Shown: positions 8,903 through 19,049 of the stretch, piece by piece
How the letters are laid out: the number at the start of each line of letters is the position of its first letter
Numbering within the stretch: the stretch's first letter is position 1
Assembly: GCA_022821275.1 (NCBI GenBank)
Contig: JAJEDY010000033.1
Coordinates: forward strand, 18,780-82,779
DNA: 64,000 nucleotides
Direction: 5' to 3'
Source: Candidatus Latescibacterota bacterium
GTDB lineage: Bacteria; Latescibacterota; UBA2968
Made by a program: the position numbers and the translations under genes
The notes under the pieces: model-generated
What the model was told of the DNA's origin: nothing
What the model saw: the letters and a program-made list of their open reading frames with translations, nothing else
The model's database searches: none

Positions 8903-9880
8903 ATGAAAGCACCCTGGATTACCTACCGTCCGGAACTCAAGGTACTCGATTGTACGATCCGCGATGGTGGTTTGATGAATGACCATCATTTTGATGATGA
9001 TTTTGTAAAAGCCGTGTATGAAACATGTGTCGCGGCGGGTGTTGACTATATGGAAATTGGGTACCGAAACTCCAAGGAGATGTTTCCCAAAAGAGATTTT
9101 GGTGCGTTCCGCCACAGCGATGAGGAGGATATTCGCAAAATTACCGGGGATCACGATCCCGAAGAGACGGGGATGAAACTCGCAATTATGGCCGATGCAG
9201 GCAAGAGCGATTGGGCCGAAGATATTTTGCCAGCGAGCGAGAGCGTGGTCGATATGGTGCGCGTGGCGTGTTATGTCGAGCAGATTCCAGAGACTGTCGA
9301 AATGTTGCTCGATGCCCACGAGAAGGGGTATGAAACGAGTTGTAATATTATGGCGATTTCGACGGTGCAAGATGTCGAGATTGATCAGGCATTAGAAGTG
9401 TTGATGGAAACCCCCGTGGGCACGATTTGCGTTGTGGATAGTTTCGGTGCGCTGTATCGCGAGCAGGTCGATATGCTCGTGCGAAAATACATGGAGGTGA
9501 CCAAGGGTTCGGGCAAGGAGGTGGGTATTCACGCGCACAATAATCAGCAACTGGCATTTGCCAATACTATTGAGGCCATTATTCTGGGGGCCAATCGGGT
9601 CGATGCCACAGTGGATGGATTGGGGCGCGGTGCGGGCAATTGTCCCATGGAATTGTTGCTCGGTTTTTTGCGGAATCCCAAGTTTAAGATCCGTCCCGTC
9701 TATAAGTTGCTGGAAGAGCATTTTGTCAAGTTGCGCAGCGAAATGATGTGGGGACCTCTGGTACCCTATAACATCACGGGCCAGCACAACCAGCATCCCC
9801 GCGAGGCAATGGCATTGCTCGATGGTGATGACCGCGAGCAGTATCTGGCATTTTACGACAGCGTAGTTGGTGATATTTGA
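8903..9880 (+). CDS. HMGL-like/DRE-TIM aldolase-type protein, function unknown
   Basis: VLDCTIRDGGLMNDHHF, GIHAHNNQQLAFANTIEAI, DATVDGLGRGAGNCPMELLL. Confidence 0.8.
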   Translation: MKAPWITYRPELKVLDCTIRDGGLMNDHHFDDDFVKAVYETCVAAGVDYMEIGYRNSKEMFPKRDFGAFRHSDEEDIRKITGDHDPEETGMKLAIMADAGKSDWAEDILPASESVVDMVRVACYVEQIPETVEMLLDAHEKGYETSCNIMAISTVQDVEIDQALEVLMETPVGTICVVDSFGALYREQVDMLVRKYMEVTKGSGKEVGIHAHNNQQLAFANTIEAIILGANRVDATVDGLGRGAGNCPMELLLGFLRNPKFKIRPVYKLLEEHFVKLRSEMMWGPLVPYNITGQHNQHPREAMALLDGDDREQYLAFYDSVVGDI

Positions 9881-9893
9881 GAGGATATAAAAT

Positions 9894-11099
9894 ATGGCTA
9901 TGAACGCGATTGATTTGCCCGATGCGCGCGGGCATTTTGGGCCTTATGGCGGGCAGTATGTGCCCGAGACGCTTATGGCGCTGTTGGAAGATCTGGAGGC
10001 GGCTTATGGGAAGGCAAAGTGCGACCCAGAGTTCTGGGCTGAATTGGATCGATATTTGCGCGATTATGTCGGACGGCCCACGCCGCTTTATTTTGCCGAG
10101 CGGTTGACAGAAGAACTCGGCGGTCCTAAAATTTATCTCAAGCGCGAAGACCTCGCCCATACGGGGGCGCATAAAATCAATCATGCCATGGGACAGATTT
10201 TGCTCGCCAACCGGATGGGCAAGACGCGGATTATTGCCGAGACAGGTGCCGGACAACACGGCGTGGCAACGGCAACTGTGGCGGCGATGTTTGGTCTCAA
10301 GTGCGAAATTTACATGGGTGTTGAAGATATGGAACGGCAAGCGCTCAATGTGTTTCGCATGCGGCTTTTGGGTGCGAAAGTTACGGGTGTCCATTCGGGT
10401 AGCAAAACACTGAAGGATGCGATTAATGAGGCCATCCGCGACTGGGTGACCAATGTGGAGGATACGTTTTACATTTTTGGTTCGGTTTTGGGACCGCATC
10501 CGTATCCGATGATTGTGCGGGATTTTCAGCGGGTTATTGGCGTTGAAGCCCGTGCTCAAATTTTGGAGAGAGAGGGTCGATTGCCCGATGTGCTCGTCGC
10601 CTGTGTGGGTGGGGGAAGCAATTCTATCGGGTTGTTTCACGCTTTTTTGGATGATGCCGATGTGCAGATGATCGGTGTGGAGGCCGGTGGACACGGTATT
10701 GCGTCTGGCGAGCACGCCGCGCGGTTTAATGGCGGCGATTTGGGGGTTTTGCACGGTGCGCGCATTTATGTGTTGCAAAATGATGATGGACAGATCGCAT
10801 TGACGCATTCGGTATCGGCGGGTCTCGATTATTCGGGCGTGGGGCCAGAGCATTGTTATTTGCGAGATATGGCGCGTACGGCTTATACGTATGCGACGGA
10901 TGAGGAAGCTCTCAGTGCCTTTGAGTTGCTCAGTCATACCGAAGGGATTATTCCCGCTTTGGAGAGTTCACACGCTATTGCCCATGTTTGCAAGTTGGCA
11001 CCCGAGATGAGTCGAGATCAGATTGTGGTTGTCAATTTATCGGGACGGGGTGACAAAGATGTGCAACAGGCGGCGCGGTTTATAGAAGGAGTGAGATGA
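9894..11099 (+). CDS. trpB: Tryptophan synthase beta subunit
   Basis: [58 protein letters not shown]. Confidence 0.96.
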   Translation: MAMNAIDLPDARGHFGPYGGQYVPETLMALLEDLEAAYGKAKCDPEFWAELDRYLRDYVGRPTPLYFAERLTEELGGPKIYLKREDLAHTGAHKINHAMGQILLANRMGKTRIIAETGAGQHGVATATVAAMFGLKCEIYMGVEDMERQALNVFRMRLLGAKVTGVHSGSKTLKDAINEAIRDWVTNVEDTFYIFGSVLGPHPYPMIVRDFQRVIGVEARAQILEREGRLPDVLVACVGGGSNSIGLFHAFLDDADVQMIGVEAGGHGIASGEHAARFNGGDLGVLHGARIYVLQNDDGQIALTHSVSAGLDYSGVGPEHCYLRDMARTAYTYATDEEALSAFELLSHTEGIIPALESSHAIAHVCKLAPEMSRDQIVVVNLSGRGDKDVQQAARFIEGVR

Positions 11100-11899
11100 C
11101 GCGGATTGGACGGCGGTTTGATGACTTGAGAAAAGCGGGTAGGGCGGGCTTTGTCGCCTATATTGCGGCGGGTGATCCGGACTTAAATACCACGTACCAG
11201 ATGGTGTTGGAATTGGATCGGCGAGGTGTGGATGTTCTGGAATTGGGTGTGCCTTTTTCAGATCCTCTGGCCGATGGTCCCGTGATTCAGGAGGCATCAC
11301 AACGCGCTTTGGCTGCTGGTGCCACGCTCGAGGGCGTGTTGTCTATGGTTGCAGATGTGCGGACTGAGACCGAAATCCCCATTGTGCTGTTTACGTATTA
11401 CAATCCGATTCATCGCTACGGTGTGGATTGCTTTGTAAAACGCGCTGCAGATGTGGGGGTCGATGGTGTTCTGATGCTGGATTTGCCTCCGGAAGAGGGC
11501 GGTGATTATATAGCGCAAATGAATGAGCACGGGCTGGATACGATTTTTCTGGTGACGCCTACTACGCGCGATGATCGGATGAAACTGATTGCGTCCCATA
11601 CCAGGGGATTTGTCTATTATGTGTCGCGCACCGGAGTGACGGGAGAGCGCGATTCTCTGGCAGATGAGATTCAAAGCAAGGTATCTGCGATATGCCAGTA
11701 CACAGATATGCCCATTGCCGTTGGGTTTGGTATTTCAACGCCCGAGCATGTGTCGGAAATTGCGCGATATGCCGATGCGGTTGTGGTTGGCAGCGCGATT
11801 GTGCGTCGCATTGGTGAGTTCCAATGCGATGCTGATCTGGTTGCAAAGGTGGGGGCTTTTGTCGGGTCTTTGATCGGCCCTTTGAGAGAGGGTGTGTAG
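11096..11899 (+). CDS. trpA: Tryptophan synthase alpha subunit
   Basis: [41 protein letters not shown]; overlaps trpB. Confidence 0.95.
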   Translation: MTRIGRRFDDLRKAGRAGFVAYIAAGDPDLNTTYQMVLELDRRGVDVLELGVPFSDPLADGPVIQEASQRALAAGATLEGVLSMVADVRTETEIPIVLFTYYNPIHRYGVDCFVKRAADVGVDGVLMLDLPPEEGGDYIAQMNEHGLDTIFLVTPTTRDDRMKLIASHTRGFVYYVSRTGVTGERDSLADEIQSKVSAICQYTDMPIAVGFGISTPEHVSEIARYADAVVVGSAIVRRIGEFQCDADLVAKVGAFVGSLIGPLREGV

Positions 11900-11902
11900 G
11901 TT

Positions 11903-12184
11903 ATGGAGAAGGATCTGGATTTCTGGCGCGAGAAAATCGATGCTTTGGATGATCAGATTCTCGAGTTGCTCAATGAACGTGCCCGGTGTGCCTTGTCTGT
12001 GGGAAAAATTAAGAGCACCGAGGGTTTGCCCTTTCATGTCCCTGAACGAGAAACCCTGATTCTCAACCGCATTCGCGAATTGAATGGCGGGCCTTTGAGT
12101 CACGAAGCAGCGCAACGCATTTTTAGACAGATTATCGATGAGTCATTGCGGTTGGAAGAAGATCAAGCAGAGTCAGAGTCTTAA
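11903..12184 (+). CDS. Chorismate mutase, AroQ class
   Basis: WREKIDALDDQILELLNERARCALSVGKIK...VPERETLILNRI. Confidence 0.88.
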   Translation: MEKDLDFWREKIDALDDQILELLNERARCALSVGKIKSTEGLPFHVPERETLILNRIRELNGGPLSHEAAQRIFRQIIDESLRLEEDQAESES

Positions 12185-12197
12185 AAAAGGTGTTATT

Positions 12198-13223
12198 ATG
12201 AGTTTCAAACGGATTCAGCCCATTCCCAGTGCAGAAGAAATCCAGGATGTTTTGCCACTGCCCGATGATTTGAAGGCTAAGAAGGAAGAACGCGATGCCG
12301 AGATTCGGGCTATTTTTGAGCGCAAGAGCGATAAGTTTTTGTTGGTTATTGGTCCTTGCTCGGCTCACAATGTCGATGCGGTGTGTGAATATGTGAATCG
12401 CCTATCGCGGCTTCAAGAGCAGGTGAAGGACAAGTTGGTGCTCGTGCCGCGGATTTATACCAATAAGCCGCGCACGACTGGCGAAGGGTATAAGGGCATG
12501 GCCCATCAGCCCGATCCCGAGGGTATGCCCGATATGGTTGTAGGGATTAAGACCATTCGACAGATGCAGATTCGCGCTTTTCGCGAGTCGCATTTGACGG
12601 CTGCCGATGAGATGCTCTATCCTTCGAATTTGCCTTATGTGGAGGATTTGCTGAGTTATATTGCCGTGGGGGCGCGGTCTGTTGAAAATCAGAATCATCG
12701 CCTGACTATTAGCGGTGTCGATGTGCCTGCGGGCATGAAAAACCCGACGGGTGGCGATCTGGATGTGATGTTCAATGCCATTTATGCAGCGCAAATGCCA
12801 CATGTGTTTTTTCACAATGGATGGGAAGTCAGTACGTCGGGTAATTCGTTGACGCATGCGGTGTTGCGCGGGATGTCGTATAATGGGCGGAGCGTACCCA
12901 ATTATCACTACGAAGATTTGATGCATGTTGCCGAGCAATATCAGGCGCGCAAGTTGAGCAATCCGACGATTATTGTGGATACCAATCACAATAATTCAGA
13001 TAAAATGTTTTCCGAACAGCCGCGCATTGGTCTGGAGGTGATGCGCAGCCGCCGCCATTCCCCGCTTCTTCACAATGTGGTGCGCGGGTTGATGGTGGAG
13101 AGCTATCTGGAGGAGGGCGCGCAAAAACCCGAAGAGGGGATATTTGGGAAGTCGATTACCGATCCGTGTCTGGGATGGGAAGATACGGAAGTGTTTGTGA
13201 AGGACCTGGCAGGTCTGGTTTAG
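12198..13223 (+). CDS. 3-deoxy-7-phosphoheptulonate synthase, class I AroG/AroF type
   Basis: LLVIGPCSAHNVDA, VPRIYTNKPRTTGEGYKG, GARSVENQNHR; start at MSFKRIQP with AAAAAAGG upstream. Confidence 0.92.
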   Translation: MSFKRIQPIPSAEEIQDVLPLPDDLKAKKEERDAEIRAIFERKSDKFLLVIGPCSAHNVDAVCEYVNRLSRLQEQVKDKLVLVPRIYTNKPRTTGEGYKGMAHQPDPEGMPDMVVGIKTIRQMQIRAFRESHLTAADEMLYPSNLPYVEDLLSYIAVGARSVENQNHRLTISGVDVPAGMKNPTGGDLDVMFNAIYAAQMPHVFFHNGWEVSTSGNSLTHAVLRGMSYNGRSVPNYHYEDLMHVAEQYQARKLSNPTIIVDTNHNNSDKMFSEQPRIGLEVMRSRRHSPLLHNVVRGLMVESYLEEGAQKPEEGIFGKSITDPCLGWEDTEVFVKDLAGLV

Positions 13224-13229
13224 TATTTT

Positions 13230-14360
13230 ATGTCGTATCAGGTTATTTGTATGAACGATCCTCCATTTGCAGATGCCGCGATTGCCATTGTGGGTGTGGG
13301 GTTGATTGGTGGGTCGCTGGGGCTGGCGTTTAAGCGATTGGGTATTGGGCGCGAGATTATTGGTATTAGTCGCGCGGAGACCCTGCGAGAAGCCCGTGCG
13401 CTCGATGTGATCGATCGCGGTTATGAATACGACGCGATGGACAGTGGCGTAAAACGGTCAGATCTGGTATTTTTGTGTTCGCCCATTGTGCGTATTCTGG
13501 AGCAGTTGCCCGCGGTCGTGCAAGCGGCCTCGCCGGGTTGTGTTATTACAGATGTGGGCAGTACAAAGGGCGCGATTGTCGCATGTGCAGAACGGGTTGC
13601 GCGTGAAGGTGTGCATTTTGTGGGCGGGCACCCCATGGCGGGGTCGGAAAAGAGCGGCGTGGGGGCTGCCGATCCCTTTTTGTTTGAAAACGCGCTTTAT
13701 GTGCTTACGCCCGCAAGCGGTGTTCCCGATCAAATTGTGGATGTGCTCGCAGCACTGGTGCAATGCATTGGTGCGCGTTCTATGCGTATGGAAGCCGAGA
13801 CGCATGATCGGGTCGCTGCAACGGTGAGTCATTTGCCGCAGATGATGGCTACTACTCTCGTGGGATTGGTGGGCAGGCTCAATGAGGCCGATGGTCTTCC
13901 CCTGCAAATGGCAGCGGGAGGGTTCCGCGATTTGACGCGTATTGCCTCCAGTCCGTTTGCGATGTGGCGGGATATTTGTCAGACGAATGCCGGTCCTATT
14001 CGAGAGATGATCGATGCGTATCTCGACGCGCTTGTAGCGATACGAGATAAGGTGGATCGGGAAGCGTTATCAGAAGATTTTGACTATGCCAATCGCATTC
14101 GCGGGGAGATTCCCAGAGATTCCAAGGGTTTTTTGCATCCGCTTCACGAAATTTTGCTGGTGGTAGAAGACAAACCCGGTGTGATTGCCGATGTTGCTTC
14201 CCGGCTGTCTGCCGAAGGAATTAATATTGACGATATTGAAGTGCTGAAGGTGCGCGAAGGCGAAGGAGGGACGATTCGGATGGGGTTTGGACAGCAGGAG
14301 GAAGCCGATCGGTCTGTCGATATTTTGCGAGATGCGGGTTATCAAGTGCGGTTGCGTTAG
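13230..14360 (+). CDS. tyrA: Prephenate dehydrogenase with C-terminal ACT domain
   Basis: AIVGVGLIGGSLGLAFKRLG, GGHPMAGSEKSGVGAADPFLFENA, ACT-like tail LLVVEDKPGVIADVASRLSAEGINIDDIEV. Confidence 0.9.
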   Translation: MSYQVICMNDPPFADAAIAIVGVGLIGGSLGLAFKRLGIGREIIGISRAETLREARALDVIDRGYEYDAMDSGVKRSDLVFLCSPIVRILEQLPAVVQAASPGCVITDVGSTKGAIVACAERVAREGVHFVGGHPMAGSEKSGVGAADPFLFENALYVLTPASGVPDQIVDVLAALVQCIGARSMRMEAETHDRVAATVSHLPQMMATTLVGLVGRLNEADGLPLQMAAGGFRDLTRIASSPFAMWRDICQTNAGPIREMIDAYLDALVAIRDKVDREALSEDFDYANRIRGEIPRDSKGFLHPLHEILLVVEDKPGVIADVASRLSAEGINIDDIEVLKVREGEGGTIRMGFGQQEEADRSVDILRDAGYQVRLR

Positions 14361-14370
14361 AGGGGTAAGT

Positions 14371-15030
14371 ATGTATGAGGTAAAAGAAGCACGTGGACTT
14401 ATTGGGGAATGCGATGTACCGGGGGATCCCGAGACCACACTGTATTTGCTCGGCGCTGCGGCGATGTTATCGCAGTCGGATTTGACCCTTCACTGCGTGG
14501 GCGACGATTGGAAGACCCGACGCGCGTTGGATTTGTTGCGGCGGTTGAATGCACAATTGGATATTCAGGTGACGCGATCAAAGTCTGAGGTGACGCGTAC
14601 GGTTAAAGTTCAGGGATCTGAATTGCGGCGTACGCGCATAGGGGGTGAGCAGACGGATCTTTTTATTCGTGAAGTGCCTTTTCTCGCTGTGATGGGTACA
14701 CAGGCTGCAGGCGAGATGGTTATTCGGGATGGAGAGGGTTTGCGTCAGGGAGAGGTTGACCGCCTATCATTGACGATTCAGAATTTGCGTCAAATGGGGG
14801 CCAAGGTAGGCGAAATGCCCGATGGTCTGGTGGTGCAGGGGCCTGTGCGCCTTGAAGGTATAGAGGTCGATGCCGGCGGCGATGCCCGCACGGGGTTGAC
14901 CTTTGCACTGGCGGGATTGATAGCCGAGGGCGAAACTCAGGTGTCGAATACAGGTGATATGTGCCGCGATTTCGCCGCGTTATTCGATTGTTTATCTACT
15001 GTTGTTCAACCAAAAGAGGTGAAAGTATGA
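14371..15030 (+). CDS. Half-size EPSP synthase (AroA)-like protein, C-terminal domain only, probably not a canonical EPSPS
   Basis: VPGDPETTLYLLGAAAMLS..TLHCVGDDWKTRRALDLLRRL, RIGGEQTDLFIREVPFLAV, LRQGEVDRLSL, VDAGGDARTGLTFALAGL match the C-terminal EPSPS block; N-terminal ~200 aa absent. Confidence 0.75.
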   Translation: MYEVKEARGLIGECDVPGDPETTLYLLGAAAMLSQSDLTLHCVGDDWKTRRALDLLRRLNAQLDIQVTRSKSEVTRTVKVQGSELRRTRIGGEQTDLFIREVPFLAVMGTQAAGEMVIRDGEGLRQGEVDRLSLTIQNLRQMGAKVGEMPDGLVVQGPVRLEGIEVDAGGDARTGLTFALAGLIAEGETQVSNTGDMCRDFAALFDCLSTVVQPKEVKV

Positions 15031-15182
15031 AGATACTTTTTAAGCTCGCGTTATTTGCGATTTTGATGATTCTGGGCGGTGTGGCATTTATACGCTATAC
15101 ATACAACTGCTCGTGGAAGGAAAGTTTTGATATTGCCGATGAGTTTGTGAATGATTTGCTGGATGGCAATCGAAGGTCTTGA
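15027..15182 (+). CDS. 51 aa single-TM protein
   Basis: MKILFKLALFAILMILGGVAFIRYTYNCSWKESFDIADEFVNDLLDGNRRS; ATGA overlap with upstream gene, TGATG overlap with aroE. Confidence 0.7.
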   Translation: MKILFKLALFAILMILGGVAFIRYTYNCSWKESFDIADEFVNDLLDGNRRS

Positions 15183-16060
15183 TGAATATTCGCGCAACAA
15201 GCCAGGTGCTGGGCGTTATAGGCGACCCGGTGGCTCATTCGTTTTCTCCCGATATGCACAATGCCGCAATCGCCGCATTAGATGTAGATTATTGTTATGT
15301 GGCTTTTCACGTGTTGCCCGACCGCGTGGGCGAGGCGATGAAGGGGTTGCGCGGGCTGAATATTCGCGGGTTAAATGTGACGATTCCGCACAAGCTGGCG
15401 GTGATGGAACACATGGACCGCATTTCAGAAGAAGCACTGGCTGTGGGTGCGGTTAATACCATTTCGCGCGAAGGCGATGAGTTGGTCGGATATAATACAG
15501 ATGTCTATGGCGTCTTGACGGCATTGCGCGATATTGCGGGGATTGTGACATTTCCCGCGCATTGTGTGGTGCTCGGCGCAGGTGGGGCTGCTCGTGCTGT
15601 GACGTATGCGCTGGGAACGCAAGACGGGGTGCAGCGGGTGACGATTTTGAATCGCACGGTTGAACGCGCTGAGGATCTGGCGGTAGATATGGAAAATATA
15701 ACGGGTACCAAAATGGATGTGGGAGCACTGGATGCAGATACGCAATGCAGGGCGTTTGCCGATGCGGGCGTGGTTGTGAATACCACTTCGCTGGGGATGT
15801 ATCCAGAGGTGAATGTCTCGCCCCTTGCCGATGTGCGCGCTGTCCATCCGGATTTGGTGCTTTACGATACGGTGTTCAATCCGCTGGAAACGCAGTTGAT
15901 GCGCGCGTTTCAATCGGTTGGAGTGCCGGCTTTTGGAGGGCTGGATATGCTGGTCTTTCAAGGGGCGCGGTCTTTTGCGATCTGGACGGGTGTTGAGCCA
16001 CCGACTGATGTGATGAAAAATGTCGTTGTCAAACGGGTCGGCACAAAAAATGAGAGGTGA
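15182..16060 (+). CDS. aroE: Shikimate dehydrogenase
   Basis: LGVIGDPVAHSFSPDMHNAAI, NVTIPHKLAVMEHMD, GAVNTI, GYNTDVYG, VLGAGGAARAV. Confidence 0.95.
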   Translation: MNIRATSQVLGVIGDPVAHSFSPDMHNAAIAALDVDYCYVAFHVLPDRVGEAMKGLRGLNIRGLNVTIPHKLAVMEHMDRISEEALAVGAVNTISREGDELVGYNTDVYGVLTALRDIAGIVTFPAHCVVLGAGGAARAVTYALGTQDGVQRVTILNRTVERAEDLAVDMENITGTKMDVGALDADTQCRAFADAGVVVNTTSLGMYPEVNVSPLADVRAVHPDLVLYDTVFNPLETQLMRAFQSVGVPAFGGLDMLVFQGARSFAIWTGVEPPTDVMKNVVVKRVGTKNER

Positions 16061-16811
16061 GGACAGGCATAGCCCTAAAACGCCTGAGGGTATCGCACGC
16101 GATGTGTTGCTCGAACCAGAAGCCAAGCGCGCTTTTGTGCGGCAGATGTTTGACGGGATTGCCCGCAGATACGATTTGCTCAACCACCTGTTGAGCCTTG
16201 GCATTGATATTTTGTGGCGAAAAAAGACTGTTGATCGATTGCAACCCGAGCCGCAGTGGCGAATTTTGGACCTGGCTACGGGCACGGGCGATTTGGGATT
16301 TGAATGCGGCAAGCGCGCTGGCGATATTCAGGTGATCGGTGTCGATCCTTCAATGCCGATGTTGCGCGAGGGCGCGAAAAAAAATGCATCGCGAGCAAAT
16401 CCGGTCGCGTTTCTGTGTGGCGATGGGGAGTGTCTTCCCTTTGGTGAGGGGACATTTGACGGCGTGACAATCGGATTTGGCATTCGCAATGTGGCCGAGT
16501 TGGAAGCGGCCCTGAGCGAGATGTGCCGCGTGCTCAAGGTGGGTGGGCGCGTGGCAGTGCTGGAGTTTTCAAGGCCGCAAACCCCTGTGTTTCGCGGCCT
16601 TTACAATTTTTATTTTCAGCGTATTTTGCCTCGTATTGGACACATGGTCTCTCGGGATCCGAATGCCTACCACTATTTGTACGAATCTGTGATGCGTTTT
16701 CCCGAAGGTGCCGATTTTTGCAGGCGGTTGACCGACGCGGGGTTTGTCGATATACAAGTGGTTCGGTTGAGCTTTGGGATTGCGACCATTTATCAGGCGT
16801 CGAAATCGTAA
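16050..16811 (+). CDS. UbiE/MenG-type demethylmenaquinone/ubiquinone methyltransferase
   Basis: FDGIARRYDLLNHLLSLGID..WR, LDLATGTGDLGFE, GVTIGFGIRNV, LEFSRPQTPVFRGLYNFYFQRILPRIG. Confidence 0.92.
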   Translation: MRGEDRHSPKTPEGIARDVLLEPEAKRAFVRQMFDGIARRYDLLNHLLSLGIDILWRKKTVDRLQPEPQWRILDLATGTGDLGFECGKRAGDIQVIGVDPSMPMLREGAKKNASRANPVAFLCGDGECLPFGEGTFDGVTIGFGIRNVAELEAALSEMCRVLKVGGRVAVLEFSRPQTPVFRGLYNFYFQRILPRIGHMVSRDPNAYHYLYESVMRFPEGADFCRRLTDAGFVDIQVVRLSFGIATIYQASKS

Positions 16812-16813
16812 CC

Positions 16814-17278
16814 ATGTCTTTGACACTTATACAAATCGTGTTAATTCTCGCTCCCATTTTACTGGGCGCGTCTATTGTGGCGTATTGGCGGCTGCGGCGC
16901 CATGTGTCCAATGCACAGGAGCCTGTGGTGGTTTTTTTGCAGAAGCGATGGGATGTGTTTTTGATTGTGACGGGGGGCATTGTGCTGTTTCGGGGGGCTG
17001 CGATCTCAGATGGTGTGGGATTTGTGCCGCAATTGTTCGGTTTTTTACTTTCTCTCGAATTTTTTTATATCGCGTATGCTACCATTCGCGTAACTATGAG
17101 TGCGCGCGGATTGCTGATGGGCATGCGCTACATGCCCTGGCAGCGTTTTTCGAGATATGTGTGGCGCACAGAGCGCGATTTGGAACTTATTTCTCAACGA
17201 AAAAGCTATCGGTTTCGCGTGCCCGCGCAGGTGAAGGCCGATGTACAGAAAATTTTGGATTTGGATATTTTGAAATAG
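16814..17278 (+). CDS. Membrane protein of unknown function with 2-3 predicted TM segments
   Basis: MSLTLIQIVLILAPILLGASIVAYWRLRRH...; position between ubiE-like and argS. Confidence 0.6.
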   Translation: MSLTLIQIVLILAPILLGASIVAYWRLRRHVSNAQEPVVVFLQKRWDVFLIVTGGIVLFRGAAISDGVGFVPQLFGFLLSLEFFYIAYATIRVTMSARGLLMGMRYMPWQRFSRYVWRTERDLELISQRKSYRFRVPAQVKADVQKILDLDILK

Positions 17279-17320
17279 GGAGAGTTGGGATAGAGGTCCT
17301 TGAGATAGTGGAGGTATTTT

Positions 17321-19027
17321 GTGGTCAATCCTTTTGTCGAAGAAATTGTATTGCAGGTGTCAAAAGCAACTGATATGTCGTGTGGCGATGTGAGGGCGCT
17401 GATCGAAACGCCGCCAAAACCCGAGATGGGCGATTATGCTTTGCCGTGTTTTACGTTGGCCAAAATTTTTCGCAAAGCTCCCCATCTGATTGCCGAAGAA
17501 TTATCTGCACAAATTGTGACGGGTGAGCGAATTTCCGAGGTGCGTCCCACAGGCCCCTATCTCAATTTTTTTGTGCCAAAGACCAATTTGGTTGGCGAAA
17601 CACTCTCGGCGATTCTCGAGCAGGGTGTGGATTACGGGCGTGGAGATCGCGGTGCTGGAAAGACGGTTGTGATCGATTTTTCGCATCCCAATATTGCCAA
17701 GCCATTTGGCATTCACCATCTGCGGTCAACGGTGATAGGCAATGCCCTGCGAAATATTTATCGCGCATTGGGCTACGAAGTGGTTGGGGTAAATCACCTG
17801 GGCGACTGGGGGTCTCAGTTTGCGAAATTGATTCTGGCGTGGAATTACTGGGGTGAGGGCGAATTGACGGTGGATATTACCATTCAGAAGTTGCTGGAAC
17901 TCTATGTTCGCATTAACGAGGAGATTGAAGACAATCCCGAACTCGAACAAGAAGCCCGCGATTGGTTTCGCCGCCTCGAAGAAGGCGATGAAGAGGCCGT
18001 GCGGATGTGGCAGGTGTGCGTGGATGTAAGTTTTAAGGAGTTTGATCGCGTTTACGATATGCTGGGCATTGGGTTTGAGTCGATTGCCGGCGAGAGTTTT
18101 TATCAGGATAAGATGCCCGCGACTCTGGATCGATTGGGGTCGAAGGGGTTGCTGACCGAGAGTGAAGGCGCGACCATTGTGGATTTGGAAAAATGGGATA
18201 TGCCGCCTTTTATCGCATTGCGAAGCGACGATGCGACATTGTATGGTACGCGCGATTTGGCCGCGCTGGAGTATCGGTGGGAAACATATCGCTTTGAAAA
18301 ATTGCTCTATGTAGTGGATGTGGCGCAGTCGCTGTATTTTCGCCAGTTGTTTCAGGTGTTGGAATTGATGGAATACGACTGGCGAGAAAAATGCGCGCAT
18401 GTGCAATTCGGACGGCTGCGATTCAAAGATGGCAGTGGGGCTTCAACGCGCAGGGGCAATGTGGTTTTTTTAGAGGATGTTTTGAATCGCGCGATTGAAT
18501 TGACGCGAAAGATTATTGCCGATAAGAATCCCGATTTGCCCAATGGTGATCAGATTGCACGAGATGTGGGCATTGGCGCGATTATTTTTGCGGATCTGGA
18601 TTCCAAACGCACGCGCGATATTGTGTTTGATTGGGACGAGGTTTTAAATTTCAACGGCGAAACTGGTCCCTATCTGCAATATACGCACGCGCGATATTGC
18701 AGTGTGTTGCGGCGTTATGACGGCACTTTGCCGCCGCGGGATATCGACTTCGCGTTGTTAAATGAACCAGAAGCCATTGAGGTCGTCAAATGTCTTGCGC
18801 GATTTCCAGGGCAACTTCAAAAGGCTGCGGATGAATATGAACCCTCTATCGTGACAACGCTTATGATTGAGTTGTGTACGGTTGCCAATCGGTTTTACAA
18901 TGCCCATCAGGTTGTTTCTGAACAAGCGGATTTGACGGCTGCCCGCGTTGCGCTGGTCTATGCGATTAAGACGGTGCTGGCATCGGGCCTGATTTTGCTG
19001 GGGATGAAAGCGCCAGAACAGATGTGA
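17321..19027 (+). CDS. argS: Arginyl-tRNA synthetase
   Basis: FSHPNIAKPFGIHHLRSTVIGNALRNIYRALGYEVVGVNHLGDWGSQF, GETGPYLQYTHAR, C-terminal anticodon-binding helices. Confidence 0.95.
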   Translation: MVNPFVEEIVLQVSKATDMSCGDVRALIETPPKPEMGDYALPCFTLAKIFRKAPHLIAEELSAQIVTGERISEVRPTGPYLNFFVPKTNLVGETLSAILEQGVDYGRGDRGAGKTVVIDFSHPNIAKPFGIHHLRSTVIGNALRNIYRALGYEVVGVNHLGDWGSQFAKLILAWNYWGEGELTVDITIQKLLELYVRINEEIEDNPELEQEARDWFRRLEEGDEEAVRMWQVCVDVSFKEFDRVYDMLGIGFESIAGESFYQDKMPATLDRLGSKGLLTESEGATIVDLEKWDMPPFIALRSDDATLYGTRDLAALEYRWETYRFEKLLYVVDVAQSLYFRQLFQVLELMEYDWREKCAHVQFGRLRFKDGSGASTRRGNVVFLEDVLNRAIELTRKIIADKNPDLPNGDQIARDVGIGAIIFADLDSKRTRDIVFDWDEVLNFNGETGPYLQYTHARYCSVLRRYDGTLPPRDIDFALLNEPEAIEVVKCLARFPGQLQKAADEYEPSIVTTLMIELCTVANRFYNAHQVVSEQADLTAARVALVYAIKTVLASGLILLGMKAPEQM

Positions 19028-19049
19028 TACCGTATCGTGGAAGAACACT

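Noticed and set aside
9774-10937. 387 aa minus-strand ORF opposite trpB
   Set aside because: Fully antisense to a clear trpB; protein is low-complexity His/Arg-rich and matches nothing recognisable; typical codon-bias shadow ORF
15425-16312. 295 aa minus-strand ORF opposite aroE/ubiE
   Set aside because: Antisense shadow; no motif
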